The position numbers and the translations under genes were made by a program. Below are positions 1 through 7,977 of a DNA stretch of 24,724 nt, one piece after another. The notes beneath the pieces were generated by a model. That model was not told where the DNA came from. It did no database searches and saw nothing but the letters and a program-made list of their open reading frames with translations. Numbering within the stretch: position 1 is the first letter of the stretch; every line of letters starts with the position of its first letter. Source of the stretch: an uncultured Bacteroidota bacterium (lineage in GTDB: Bacteria; Bacteroidota; Bacteroidia; Flavobacteriales; Flavobacteriaceae); NCBI GenBank assembly GCA_902517365.1, contig CABYCA010000008.1, positions 1 to 24,724 on the forward strand. Reading direction: 5' to 3'.

Positions 1-8
1 AGAGTATC

Positions 9-512
9 ATGAATTTAAAGCTCAGAGCACTTGAACCATACGATTTGGATATAGTTTATGAAACAGAAAATGATGAATCTCTTTGGGTTTATTCTAATAA
101 TTCATCTCCTTTTTCAAAACATACTCTTAAAAAATTTATTCAAAATTCACATTTAGATATTATTGAACATAAACAATTAAGACTAGTAATAAGTGATGAT
201 AATAACGCTCTAGGTTTTATAGATCTTTTTGACTATGACTTTATAAACAGAAGAGTAGGGGTTGGGATTATTATATTTGAAAAATACCGGATGAAAGGCA
301 TAGCTTCAAAGTCTCTGGAGTTGATTGAGGATTATTTAATTAAGCATGTTCCAATCCATCAACTCTATGCAAATATTTCATCTAATAATAGTGAGAGTAT
401 ATCTCTATTTGAAAAAAATTCATATAAGAAAGTTGGCTTAAAAAAAGATTGGATATATTATAATAACATGTTTTCTGATGAACTGCTTTATCAAAAAATT
501 ATAAAAAAATGA
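9..512 (+). CDS. GNAT family N-acetyltransferase (RimJ/RimL-like)
   Basis: A 167-residue single-domain acyltransferase that would transfer acetyl from acetyl-CoA to an amine; the substrate cannot be told from sequence. The acetyl-CoA pyrophosphate-binding loop is visible as RMKGIA (residues 94-99), preceded by the usual beta strand (RRVGVGIIIF, 81-90) and followed by an alpha helix. The later YANISSNNSESISLFEKN stretch matches the 'N..S..lfek.GF' motif of the Acetyltransf_3 group. The start at 9 gives a full-length domain beginning directly with the LRALEP strand, so the gene appears complete although it sits at the window edge. Its last 4 bases overlap the start of mltG (ATGA junction), which implies co-transcription and translational coupling. 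The family call is secure; the substrate is open. Confidence 0.88.
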   Translation: MNLKLRALEPYDLDIVYETENDESLWVYSNNSSPFSKHTLKKFIQNSHLDIIEHKQLRLVISDDNNALGFIDLFDYDFINRRVGVGIIIFEKYRMKGIASKSLELIEDYLIKHVPIHQLYANISSNNSESISLFEKNSYKKVGLKKDWIYYNNMFSDELLYQKIIKK

Positions 513-1537
513 AGTATTTAAAAGTAATAATACCGCTGTCAATTCTTTCATTAGTATTAATCATTGACTATTATAACAAGTTTTACAAGCCAAATACTTC
601 TTTCGAAGATGAAAGTATTTTTATATACGTAATTGAAGGTGATAGTTTAGCTTTTAGAGATTCAATTTCTAAATATATTAAATCAGAAAAAACATTTTTT
701 AAAGCTGCTGAAAAGTTAGATTACCTAGGAAATGAAAAGACTGGAAGGTATAAAATATCGAAGGATATAGGGAATAATGATATTGTCAACTCATTGAAAT
801 TCAATAATACTCCTGTTAATGTGACTTTTAATAATCAGGAAAGAGTTGAGAACCTAGCAGGAAGAGTATCAAAGCAAATATATGAAGATAGTATTTCCTT
901 GTTATTAGCATTTAGAGATCAAGAATTTCTTAAAAAGAATAATTTAAATGAAGAGAATGTTCTATCAATATTTATTCCAAACTCATACAACATCTATTGG
1001 AATACTTCCTCTGAGGATTTTAGAGATAAAATGTTGACTGAATACAATAAATTCTGGAACCAAGAAAGATCCAAAAAAGCAGAAGAATTAGGGCTTACTA
1101 AATTAGATGTTATTTCACTCGCTTCAATAGTTCAAATTGAAAGTAGAAAAGTTGACGAACGACCTAGGGTGGCAGGTTTATATGTAAATAGATTAAAAGA
1201 TAATATGAGGCTTCAAGCTGATCCAACTGTTATATACACGATAAAAGAATACTACAATAATTTTGACACAATAATAAGAAGGGTTTTGTATAGAGATCTT
1301 AAATTAGATTCAAAATATAATACATACAAAATAAAAGGGCTTCCCCCAGGACCAATTACAATGCCTGATATATCAGCTATAGATGCAGTACTGAACTATG
1401 AAAGACATAAATATTTATTCATGGTAGCAAATCCCTCAAATAGAGGATATCATCTATTTGCAAGTGATCTAGCCGGACATAACAGGAATAAGAAAGCATA
1501 TATTCGCTGGATAAATAGCAGAGGTATATACAGATAA
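509..1537 (+). CDS. mltG: Endolytic transglycosylase MltG (YceG-like)
   Basis: Membrane-anchored lytic transglycosylase that cleaves nascent peptidoglycan glycan strands on the outer face of the inner membrane and so limits strand length. The 342-residue protein has one N-terminal membrane anchor (about residues 4-20), a LysM-like region and the YceG catalytic domain. The key block runs ASIVQIESRKVDERPRV with E211 at the position of the family's catalytic glutamate, then VNRL and MRLQADPTVIY (233-243). GLPPGPI (277-283) and the C-terminal NRGYHLFA are also family hallmarks. The start overlaps the upstream GNAT stop by 4 bases. The 3' end lies 2 bp from the end of convergent dnaA. Length and motifs are normal for the family. 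Confidence 0.95.
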   Translation: MKYLKVIIPLSILSLVLIIDYYNKFYKPNTSFEDESIFIYVIEGDSLAFRDSISKYIKSEKTFFKAAEKLDYLGNEKTGRYKISKDIGNNDIVNSLKFNNTPVNVTFNNQERVENLAGRVSKQIYEDSISLLLAFRDQEFLKKNNLNEENVLSIFIPNSYNIYWNTSSEDFRDKMLTEYNKFWNQERSKKAEELGLTKLDVISLASIVQIESRKVDERPRVAGLYVNRLKDNMRLQADPTVIYTIKEYYNNFDTIIRRVLYRDLKLDSKYNTYKIKGLPPGPITMPDISAIDAVLNYERHKYLFMVANPSNRGYHLFASDLAGHNRNKKAYIRWINSRGIYR

Positions 1538-1539
1538 AT

Positions 1540-2967
1540 CTAATTAGACAATTTCTGATTTAGATCCTCAACATATTTTCTAAACTGCTTATCAGTAAAA
1601 CTTAGATTATCTACTGTTTTACATGCATGGAGAACAGTTGCATGGTCTCTTCTTCCAATTTGTGAACCTATGCTAGCTAAAGATGCTTTTGTGAATTTTT
1701 TTGCAAAATACATTGCAATCTGTCTAGCCTGAACAATATGTCTTTTTCTTGTTTTAGATTGCAGTGTCAGTATATCCATTTGGAAGTAATCAGAAACAAC
1801 TTTTTGAATGTAGTCAATTGACACCTCTCTTTTGTTGTTCTTAACGAACTTATTAATTACTTCTTTTGCTAATTCAACAGTAATTTCTGCTTTATTAAAT
1901 GAAGACTGGGCAATTAAAGAAATAATGGCTCCCTCAAGTTCTCTCACATTAGAATTAATATTTTTTGCAACAAATTCAATAACATCGTCTTGAATCTCAA
2001 CACCATCTCTATAAAGTTTATTTTTTAATATTGAAACTCTGGTTTCATAGTTTGGATTTTGTAATTCTGCAGAAAGCCCCCACTTAAATCTAGATAAAAG
2101 TCTTTGCTCAATATCTTGCATATCAATTGGAGCTTTATCAGAAGTTAAAATAACTTGCTTACCATTTTGATGAAGATGATTAAATATATGGAAGAATACA
2201 TCTTGTGTTCCAGATTTTCCTGATAAAAATTGAACATCGTCAACAATCAAAACATCAATAACTTGATAAAAATGGATAAAATCATTTCTGGTATTTTTCT
2301 TAACTGAATCAACATATTGTTGAGTAAATTTTTCAGCAGAAATATATAGTACGGTTTTATCTGGATATTTCTGTTTAACATCTACTCCGATTGCATGAGC
2401 AAGATGTGTTTTGCCTAAACCTACACCACCATAAATTAACAATGGATTAAATGATGTTCCACCTGGTTTATTTGATACAGCAATACCTGCTGATCTAGCA
2501 AGTCTGTTTGAATCACCTTCTAAAAAGTTTTCAAAAGTGTAGTTTGGGTTAAGTTGTGATTCAATTTGTAAATTTCTAATTCCTGGTATTACGAAAGGAT
2601 TTTTAAGTTCTGAAGCAAATGAACTAAATGGTGATTCAATTGACTGAGACTTTATAGAGCTAATGGATGAGCTTGGTATTTTTTCAGTAAATGGCATCTT
2701 ATTACCAAAAGTATTCTCCATTTTGATAATGTAGACAAGTCTAGATTCAGACCCTAACTCTTTTGTAAGAGCTAAACGTAAGATTTTTACATAATGCTCT
2801 TCCAGCCACTCATAGAAAAATTTACTTGGAACCTGTATGCTTAAAATATCGTCAGTAAGTTTAACAGGAATAATAGGTTCAAACCATGTTTTGTATGCCT
2901 GAGGCTGTATATTATCCTTAATAAAGGATAAACAGTTGTTCCATACTACAGAGGGTGTTTGACTCAT
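1540..2967 (-). CDS. dnaA: Chromosomal replication initiator protein DnaA
   Basis: AAA+ ATPase that binds DnaA boxes and opens the replication origin. All four domains can be seen in 475 residues: the N-terminal interaction domain (1-85, with AYKTWFEPI), a short Ser-rich linker (about 95-120), the AAA+ core starting near NPNYTFENF (140-148), and the helix-turn-helix DNA-binding domain. Walker A is GGVGLGKT (180-187), Walker B is VLIVDD (239-244), the arginine-finger region is QRLLSRF (288-294), and sensor II is NVRELEGA (340-347). The DnaA signature is IGSQIGRRDHATVLHACKTV (433-452). The start is an ATG. The gene is transcribed alone; dnaN is not next to it, and no DnaA-box cluster is visible beside it. 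Confidence 0.98.
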   Translation of the reverse strand: MSQTPSVVWNNCLSFIKDNIQPQAYKTWFEPIIPVKLTDDILSIQVPSKFFYEWLEEHYVKILRLALTKELGSESRLVYIIKMENTFGNKMPFTEKIPSSSISSIKSQSIESPFSSFASELKNPFVIPGIRNLQIESQLNPNYTFENFLEGDSNRLARSAGIAVSNKPGGTSFNPLLIYGGVGLGKTHLAHAIGVDVKQKYPDKTVLYISAEKFTQQYVDSVKKNTRNDFIHFYQVIDVLIVDDVQFLSGKSGTQDVFFHIFNHLHQNGKQVILTSDKAPIDMQDIEQRLLSRFKWGLSAELQNPNYETRVSILKNKLYRDGVEIQDDVIEFVAKNINSNVRELEGAIISLIAQSSFNKAEITVELAKEVINKFVKNNKREVSIDYIQKVVSDYFQMDILTLQSKTRKRHIVQARQIAMYFAKKFTKASLASIGSQIGRRDHATVLHACKTVDNLSFTDKQFRKYVEDLNQKLSN

Positions 2968-3152
2968 TTTTTTCTTGACTAGATATTAATTGAATATATT
3001 TATGAAATGATGTTTTAGGTTGATTACAAATATTAGTTAAAAAAAATCAAAAAAAAATAAAGATTGCTATTGATTATTAATTTTTTTTTATTTAAAATCA
3101 CTCTAGATAAATTTGTAGGAAAAATTATTAATTCCTTCATAAATCAAAAATA
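2968..3152. promoter_or_regulatory. Divergent promoter region between dnaA and the thioesterase gene
   Basis: This 185-bp gap is the longest non-coding stretch in the window and must hold the promoters of both flanking genes. It contains A-tracts of 8 (3039-3046) and 9 (3049-3057) and a T-tract of 9 (3081-3089), which are likely to bend the DNA. A near match to the Bacteroidota -7 element faces dnaA around 3027-3035 (TAATATTTG read on the minus strand, one base too long), so no exact dnaA promoter can be given. I see no TTATNCACA-type DnaA box, so this is not obviously an origin or an autoregulatory site. Confidence 0.55.
3108..3115 (+). promoter_or_regulatory. Candidate -7 element (TAAATTTG) for the thioesterase gene
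   Basis: TAAATTTG matches the Bacteroidota housekeeping -7 consensus TAnnTTTG exactly and lies 37 bp before the ATG at 3153. No TTG or TTTG sits at the expected distance upstream; that position is occupied by the T9 tract. The -33 half is therefore missing or degenerate. Confidence 0.4.
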
Positions 3153-3545
3153 ATGAATTATACAACAGGTAAAATTAAAGTTAGATATCATGAAACTGAT
3201 CAAATGGGCATAGTTCATCATAGTAATTATTTAAAATTTTTTGAATTTGCAAGAATTGAGTGGCTTGAAAAACTAAAAATGCCATATCAGGATATTGAAA
3301 GAAATAAAATTATACTTCCAGTAGTTAATTGCGAATTAAAGTTCCTAAAACCACTTGTTTTTGGAGATTCTTTTAAAGTTCAAGTTTATTGTTCCAAAAA
3401 ACCTGCATCATCAATTGAATTTTCATATGAAATTTTTAATAGTTCAGGAGAAAAAACAACAGAAGGAAAGACATTACTTGCCTTTTTAAATTCTGACACG
3501 ATGAAGCCTGTAAGATGTCCAAAAATTATAAGTGACCTATTTTAA
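3153..3545 (+). CDS. Acyl-CoA thioesterase, YbgC/4-hydroxybenzoyl-CoA thioesterase-like (hotdog fold)
   Basis: A 130-residue single hotdog-domain protein that would hydrolyse acyl-CoA thioesters in the cytoplasm. The active-site signature is visible as YHETDQMGIVHHSNY (12-26) followed by FFEFARIEWL. D16 is the conserved acidic residue used by YbgC-type enzymes, and the helix after it is the central hotdog helix. The later KFLKPLVFGD matches the conserved substrate-channel strand. It stands alone on the plus strand between divergent dnaA and convergent ribD; the gap to the ribD stop is only 5 bp. Chain-length preference cannot be read from the sequence. Length is typical. Confidence 0.9.
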   Translation: MNYTTGKIKVRYHETDQMGIVHHSNYLKFFEFARIEWLEKLKMPYQDIERNKIILPVVNCELKFLKPLVFGDSFKVQVYCSKKPASSIEFSYEIFNSSGEKTTEGKTLLAFLNSDTMKPVRCPKIISDLF

Positions 3546-3550
3546 TTTGT

Positions 3551-4579
3551 TTACCTATTAATTTCATATAATATATCATCTCCAATATCATTCTTTGAAA
3601 ATTTTGAAAAGTCTACATATGGGCTCTTAATCCCATCTTTAATTTTTTTATTTGATTTAAATACTCTAATTGAGTCCCATAAATCATTATTAAGAAAATG
3701 GTTTATTGTTTTTGTTCCACCTTCAATCAATACTGATTGAATTTTCATATTATAAAGAGACTCTATAATTAATTGAATATTCTCAAAACTTAAAGATTTT
3801 GTATAATCAGAGATAAGATTATTTTCTTTCTTAGAAAATATTATTGTTTTAGAAGTTTGTGATAAAACCCTTGAGTCAATTGGAATTCTAGAATTTGGAT
3901 CTAACACAAACCTAATTGGATCCTTTCCATTGACAAATCTAGTAGTTAGTAATGGGTTATCATCAATTATAGTTTGTACTCCAACCAAAATTGAATGTTC
4001 TTCACTTCGCCATTTATGAGTTAATTTTTTTGACTTTTCTCCTGAAATCCAATTCACTTTTCTTGTTGACAGTCTAGATTTTAAAGGACTAATAAAACCA
4101 TCTTTAGACTCAGCCCACTTTAAAATTATGTAAGGTCTTTTATGTTTGTGATATTTAAAAAATCTTTTATTGAGATCAGAACATTCTAGATCCATTACTC
4201 CAACAACTACATCACATCCACTTGACCTAAGTTTATCTATTCCACTCCCATCAACTAATTTGTTGGGGTCTCTAGACCCAATAACTATTCTTTTAATATT
4301 GTTATCTATTATTGCTTCTGTGCATGGTGGAGTATTACCATGATGATTACATGGTTCAAGATTTACATATAAAGTTGATTCTCTTAATAATTTTTTATTA
4401 ACAACATTATTTATGGCATTTACCTCTGCATGGCTTTCTCCATATTTAGCATGATAACCTTCACCGATAATTTTATTATTATGGACTATTATAGAGCCAA
4501 CTAATGGATTAGGATAAGTGTAACCTATACCTTTTAATGCAAGGTCTATGCATCTCTTCATGAATTTAGAATCATCCAC
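3551..4579 (-). CDS. ribD: Riboflavin biosynthesis deaminase/reductase RibD
   Basis: Bifunctional enzyme of riboflavin synthesis: the N-terminal domain deaminates 2,5-diamino-6-ribosylamino-pyrimidinone phosphate and the C-terminal domain reduces the ribosyl chain with NADPH. The 342 residues show the cytidine-deaminase-like zinc site HAEVNAI (H50 ligand, E52 proton shuttle) and PCNHHGNTPPC (C77 and C86 ligands). The reductase domain begins near RPYIILKWAESKDG (148-161) and includes LVGVQTIIDDNPLLT and the nucleotide-binding VLIEGG (283-288). The start codon is GTG at 4579, directly after an in-frame TAA. It is preferred over the ATG seven codons in because MDDSKFMKRC lines up with the N-terminus of other RibD proteins (E. 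coli also has Met7). The promoter must lie in the 51-bp gap shared with the divergent GNAT gene. Confidence 0.95.
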   Translation of the reverse strand: MDDSKFMKRCIDLALKGIGYTYPNPLVGSIIVHNNKIIGEGYHAKYGESHAEVNAINNVVNKKLLRESTLYVNLEPCNHHGNTPPCTEAIIDNNIKRIVIGSRDPNKLVDGSGIDKLRSSGCDVVVGVMDLECSDLNKRFFKYHKHKRPYIILKWAESKDGFISPLKSRLSTRKVNWISGEKSKKLTHKWRSEEHSILVGVQTIIDDNPLLTTRFVNGKDPIRFVLDPNSRIPIDSRVLSQTSKTIIFSKKENNLISDYTKSLSFENIQLIIESLYNMKIQSVLIEGGTKTINHFLNNDLWDSIRVFKSNKKIKDGIKSPYVDFSKFSKNDIGDDILYEINR

Positions 4580-4613
4580 TTAACTATGTAATAAAATTAG
4601 AATTGTAAATTTA

Positions 4614-4630
4614 AGTTAAAAAGCTTAACT
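4614..4630. repeat. Small inverted repeat before the GNAT/prmC/ligA run
   Basis: AGTTAA (4614-4619) and TTAACT (4625-4630) form a perfect 6-bp stem with a 5-base loop that ends exactly at the ATG at 4631. The right arm is also part of an 11-bp direct repeat, CTTAACTATGT, found at 4579-4589 and 4624-4634, so the two divergent starts carry the same short sequence. It could be an operator or a leader hairpin, or chance in AT-rich DNA. Confidence 0.3.
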
Positions 4631-5110
4631 ATGTTTATTAGACCAATAAATGAATCTGATAACGAACCTTTAGCAATTATATTGAGGGAAGTTTTAATTG
4701 AGATGAATATACCTAAAATGGGTTCTGCATATGAGGATCCTGAGATTGATGATATGTATAACTCCTATAAATCAATTAGATCAAGATATTTTGTGGTTGA
4801 GGAAAATGATTTAATATTAGGTGGTGCAGGGATTAATCCTCTTAGGGATGGTGACCTTGATGTCTGTGAGCTTCAAAAAATGTATTTTCTTAAATCTTTA
4901 AGAGGAAGGGGGATTGGTGATAAGATGATTGACATTTGCTTAGATTTTGCAATTAAATCTAATTTTAAAAAATGCTATATAGAAACTATGCCAAATATGA
5001 CTAATGCTCAAAGATTATATTTAAAGAAAGGATTCGAATACATAGATGAACCGCTGGGTAATACTGGTCATACAGCATGTCCTGTATGGATGATAAAAGC
5101 TTTAGTATGA
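4631..5110 (+). CDS. GNAT family N-acetyltransferase
   Basis: A 159-residue single-domain acetyltransferase using acetyl-CoA. The cofactor loop is RGRGIG (91-96), inside the motif LQKMYFLKSLRGRGIGDKMI, where the 'L.kmYV....RG.G.G' pattern is typical of the Acetyltransf_1 family. The C-terminal helix-strand pair (ANMTNAQRLYLKKGFEYID region) carries the conserved tyrosine and the 'y.k.GF' motif. The substrate is not predictable from sequence. The last four bases overlap the ATG of prmC, so the two are probably coupled. PrmC methylates proteins and this one may acetylate small molecules or proteins; adjacency alone does not link their functions. Divergent from ribD. Confidence 0.87.
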   Translation: MFIRPINESDNEPLAIILREVLIEMNIPKMGSAYEDPEIDDMYNSYKSIRSRYFVVEENDLILGGAGINPLRDGDLDVCELQKMYFLKSLRGRGIGDKMIDICLDFAIKSNFKKCYIETMPNMTNAQRLYLKKGFEYIDEPLGNTGHTACPVWMIKALV

Positions 5111-5946
5111 ATATTATTGAAATGAGAAGTATTTATCGAGATAAATTAGACCTTTCAATTGATGAATGTGATTTTATTTATAAAATTATTTTAAAAGAAC
5201 TATGTAATATAAATCCTATTAAAATTGCTTTAGATCCTAATTTTAATTTATCCTCGGAATCAGAGCAGACTCTCCTTGAAAGCATGAATTTGATAATTGA
5301 TGACTATCCCATTGACTACCTAATTAACAAAAAAAACTTTTATGGTAAAGACTTTTATGTAGATGAAAATGTCCTAATCCCTAGACCTGAAACAGAGGAA
5401 CTTGTAGATTGGTTAATTAATGATAATATAGGTATAGATGATCAAAAAAAAGTAATTGATTTATGTTCAGGATCAGGTTGTGTAGGGATATCATTAGACA
5501 TTAATAATAAATATTTGAATGTTACCTTGTCGGATGTATCAACTAATGCTTTAAAAGTCTGTGAGATTAATAAAAAAAACCTAAACTCAAATGTTAAAAT
5601 AATTCAACTTGACCTCAATTTAATTTCAAGATTAGATAAAGAATATGATATAATTATTTCAAATCCTCCATATATATCTTTAGATGAATCAAATCAGATA
5701 GGAAAAAATGTTAAATATGAACCACAGATTGCCCTATTTGCTCCAAAACACAAACCTCTGCATTTTTATGAGAAAATTTTGGAATTTGCAACAACAAATC
5801 TTTCAAAAAATGGTGTAATTTATCTTGAAATTAATCCAAATTATATATCAGAATTTAATCAATTATTAACTAATTATACTATAAATCATATTAACTTTAA
5901 GGATGACTTTAGAGGTAAAAAAAGATTAGTAAAACTAACGTTTTAA
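5107..5946 (+). CDS. prmC: Peptide chain release factor N5-glutamine methyltransferase PrmC
   Basis: Methylates the glutamine of the GGQ motif in release factors RF1 and RF2 with S-adenosylmethionine, which raises termination efficiency. In the 279-residue product the helical N-terminal release-factor-binding domain (1-90) is followed by IPRPETEEL (91-99), SAM motif I DLCSGSGCVGISL (118-130) and the glutamine-binding NPPY (186-189). The family's C-terminal stretch ends with the GKKRLV motif. The frame is open upstream to an ATG at 5077. I chose 5107 because it gives the ATGA overlap with the preceding GNAT and an N-terminus (MNIIEMRSIYRDKL) like that of relatives. One base separates its stop from ligA. 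Confidence 0.95.
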   Translation: MNIIEMRSIYRDKLDLSIDECDFIYKIILKELCNINPIKIALDPNFNLSSESEQTLLESMNLIIDDYPIDYLINKKNFYGKDFYVDENVLIPRPETEELVDWLINDNIGIDDQKKVIDLCSGSGCVGISLDINNKYLNVTLSDVSTNALKVCEINKKNLNSNVKIIQLDLNLISRLDKEYDIIISNPPYISLDESNQIGKNVKYEPQIALFAPKHKPLHFYEKILEFATTNLSKNGVIYLEINPNYISEFNQLLTNYTINHINFKDDFRGKKRLVKLTF

Positions 5947-5947
5947 G

Positions 5948-7942
5948 ATGAATGAAATAAAATCTAGAATTTTAGAATTAAGAGAAATAATTAATGAGCA
6001 TAATCATAATTATTATAATCTTGATAAAAACTTAATTAGTGATTTTGACTATGATAACTTACTAAATGAGTTAATTAACCTTGAGTCTAGATATCCCGAA
6101 TATTTTGATGAAAACTCCCCTTCAAATAGAGTTGGTGGTGGATTATCAGATAAGTTTAACTCCGAATCTCATATTTATCAAATGTATTCTCTTGATAATA
6201 CCTATTCCAATGAGGAATTAGAGTCTTGGTATGCAAGAGCTTCTAAAATACTGGATTCTAAAGATTTTGAATTTTGCTGTGAATTAAAATATGATGGGGC
6301 ATCTATCAATTTATTATATGAAAATGGTAAGCTTATAAGAGCCTTAACTAGGGGTGATGGGACTCTAGGTGATAATATTACGAATAATATAAAAACTATT
6401 AGCTCAGTACCTTTAAAAGTTGATAGTTCATTTTCAAAAAAGTTTGAAATTAGAGGTGAGATAATAATACGAAATGATTCCTTTGACCAGCTTAACAGAA
6501 AGAGGGAAGAATTAGGAGAACCATTATTTAAAAACCCCAGGAATACTGCTTCAGGAAGCATAAAACTCCTTGATTCAAATGAGGTTGCTAGGAGACCTTT
6601 ACAATGTTTCCTTTATTCTTTAGTATCAGATGAAGTTAAAATTAAAAGCCATTCAGAGCTTCTAAATATTGCAAGAGATATGGGATTTGATGTACCCAAA
6701 TATGAAAAGGTTGTAAATGGGTTAAATGGCGTTAAAGACTACATTAATTATTGGGATAAAAAGAGGTCAACCTTACCATTTGAAATTGATGGAATTGTTA
6801 TTAAAATAAATAATATAAATTTTCAGAAAAAATTAGGTTTTACATCTAAGTTTCCTAGGTGGGCTATTTCATATAAGTACAAAGCTGAAAATTTGGTAAC
6901 AAAAGTTTATTCGATTTCTTTTAATATTGGAAGAACTGGAGCTATAACACCAGTTGCAAATTTAGAGCCAGTTTTAATTTCCGGATCAACAGTAAAAAGA
7001 GCCTCTTTACATAGCTTTGATCAAATGATGAAGCTAAGACTAAGAGTTAATGATAGTGTTTATGTAGAAAAGGGAGGGGAAATAATCCCTAAGATTACCG
7101 GAATAGATTATAATAATAGAGGATCTGAAGATGAAGAAATTAAATTTCCAACACATTGTCCTGAATGTGAAACTAAGTTAGTAAAGCTTGATTCTGAGGC
7201 TAACTTCTTTTGTCCAAATACCAAGAACTGTAGGCCACAAGTAATAGGCAGGATTCAACACTTTGTTTCAAGAAAAGCAATGAATATTGATGGATTAGGA
7301 GATGAAACTATCAAGCTTCTTTATCAAAAAGGGTATCTAAAAGACATATCAGACATTTTTGATCTTGATTATAATTTAATTTCTTTAATTGAAGGTCATG
7401 CTGATAAATCAGTTGAAAACTTGAAAATGGGTATTGAAAATTCTAAATCAAAACCATTTCAAAAGGTTTTATATGGTCTTGGAATTAGGTATGTAGGTGA
7501 ATCTGCCTCAAAAAAAATATTAAAAAAAGTTAAATCAATTGATGAACTAATGAATATGAGTATAGAATCATTATCTAAGATTGATGAAATAGGAGAGAAA
7601 ACTGCAGCGAGTATTATAGGATTTTTTCAAGATGAGGATAACAGGGATCAAATAACTAAACTTAAATCAGCAGGTCTTATTTTTATTAATAATAGTAAAA
7701 CTGATATAAGTTCTTCTCTTTCAAATTTAACATTTGTAATCTCCGGTGTTTTTGAAATACATAGTAGAGAGGAGATCAAAAAACTCATAGAAATTAATGG
7801 TGGAAAAATAAGCTCATCTATAAGTTCAAAGACAAATTATTTAGTAGCTGGTAACAATTTAGGCCCTGCAAAATATGCTAAAGCAATCAATCTTGGAATT
7901 CCTATTATTAATGAACTGTCATTAATTGATCTAATTTCATAA
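5948..7942 (+). CDS. ligA: NAD-dependent DNA ligase LigA
   Basis: Seals nicks in DNA, mainly between Okazaki fragments, using NAD+. The 664 residues contain every expected part in order: domain Ia with the NAD-binding YYNLD near the N-terminus, the adenylation domain with KYDG (114-117, K114 being the AMP-accepting lysine) and RGDGTLGDNIT (135-145), then the OB fold. A four-cysteine zinc finger follows (C404, C407, C422, C428), then helix-hairpin-helix repeats (about 430-580) and a BRCT domain (about 588-664, LTFVISGVFE to NELSLIDLIS). Length is normal. It follows prmC after one base, so it is probably read from the promoter in front of the GNAT gene. Confidence 0.98.
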   Translation: MNEIKSRILELREIINEHNHNYYNLDKNLISDFDYDNLLNELINLESRYPEYFDENSPSNRVGGGLSDKFNSESHIYQMYSLDNTYSNEELESWYARASKILDSKDFEFCCELKYDGASINLLYENGKLIRALTRGDGTLGDNITNNIKTISSVPLKVDSSFSKKFEIRGEIIIRNDSFDQLNRKREELGEPLFKNPRNTASGSIKLLDSNEVARRPLQCFLYSLVSDEVKIKSHSELLNIARDMGFDVPKYEKVVNGLNGVKDYINYWDKKRSTLPFEIDGIVIKINNINFQKKLGFTSKFPRWAISYKYKAENLVTKVYSISFNIGRTGAITPVANLEPVLISGSTVKRASLHSFDQMMKLRLRVNDSVYVEKGGEIIPKITGIDYNNRGSEDEEIKFPTHCPECETKLVKLDSEANFFCPNTKNCRPQVIGRIQHFVSRKAMNIDGLGDETIKLLYQKGYLKDISDIFDLDYNLISLIEGHADKSVENLKMGIENSKSKPFQKVLYGLGIRYVGESASKKILKKVKSIDELMNMSIESLSKIDEIGEKTAASIIGFFQDEDNRDQITKLKSAGLIFINNSKTDISSSLSNLTFVISGVFEIHSREEIKKLIEINGGKISSSISSKTNYLVAGNNLGPAKYAKAINLGIPIINELSLIDLIS

Positions 7943-7958
7943 ACTTATATTAAATTTG
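7926..7958 (+). promoter_or_regulatory. Candidate promoter for the bamD-rpoZ-coaBC-recN-fabI-coaE run
   Basis: TTG (7926-7928), 22 bp, then TAAATTTG (7951-7958) fits the Bacteroidota pattern TTG-N17..23-TAnnTTTG. The predicted start of transcription lies about 12-15 bp before the bamD ATG at 7978. The -33 half falls within the last codons of ligA. This is the best promoter match I could find in the window. Confidence 0.5.
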
Positions 7959-7977
7959 CTGTAAGACTTGATATTAA

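Noticed and set aside
1535..1562. TAAATC/GATTTA pair at the mltG/dnaA junction as a terminator
   Set aside because: The stem is 6 A/T-rich base pairs with a 16-base loop and no T-run, too weak to call.
2968..3152. Possible replication origin next to dnaA
   Set aside because: No DnaA-box cluster and no dnaN are visible; A/T tracts alone do not support an origin in such AT-rich DNA.
6202..6561. 119-codon open frame on the minus strand inside ligA
   Set aside because: It lies wholly within the adenylation domain of a fully conserved ligA, and its product looks like no family I know. It is a shadow of the real gene.
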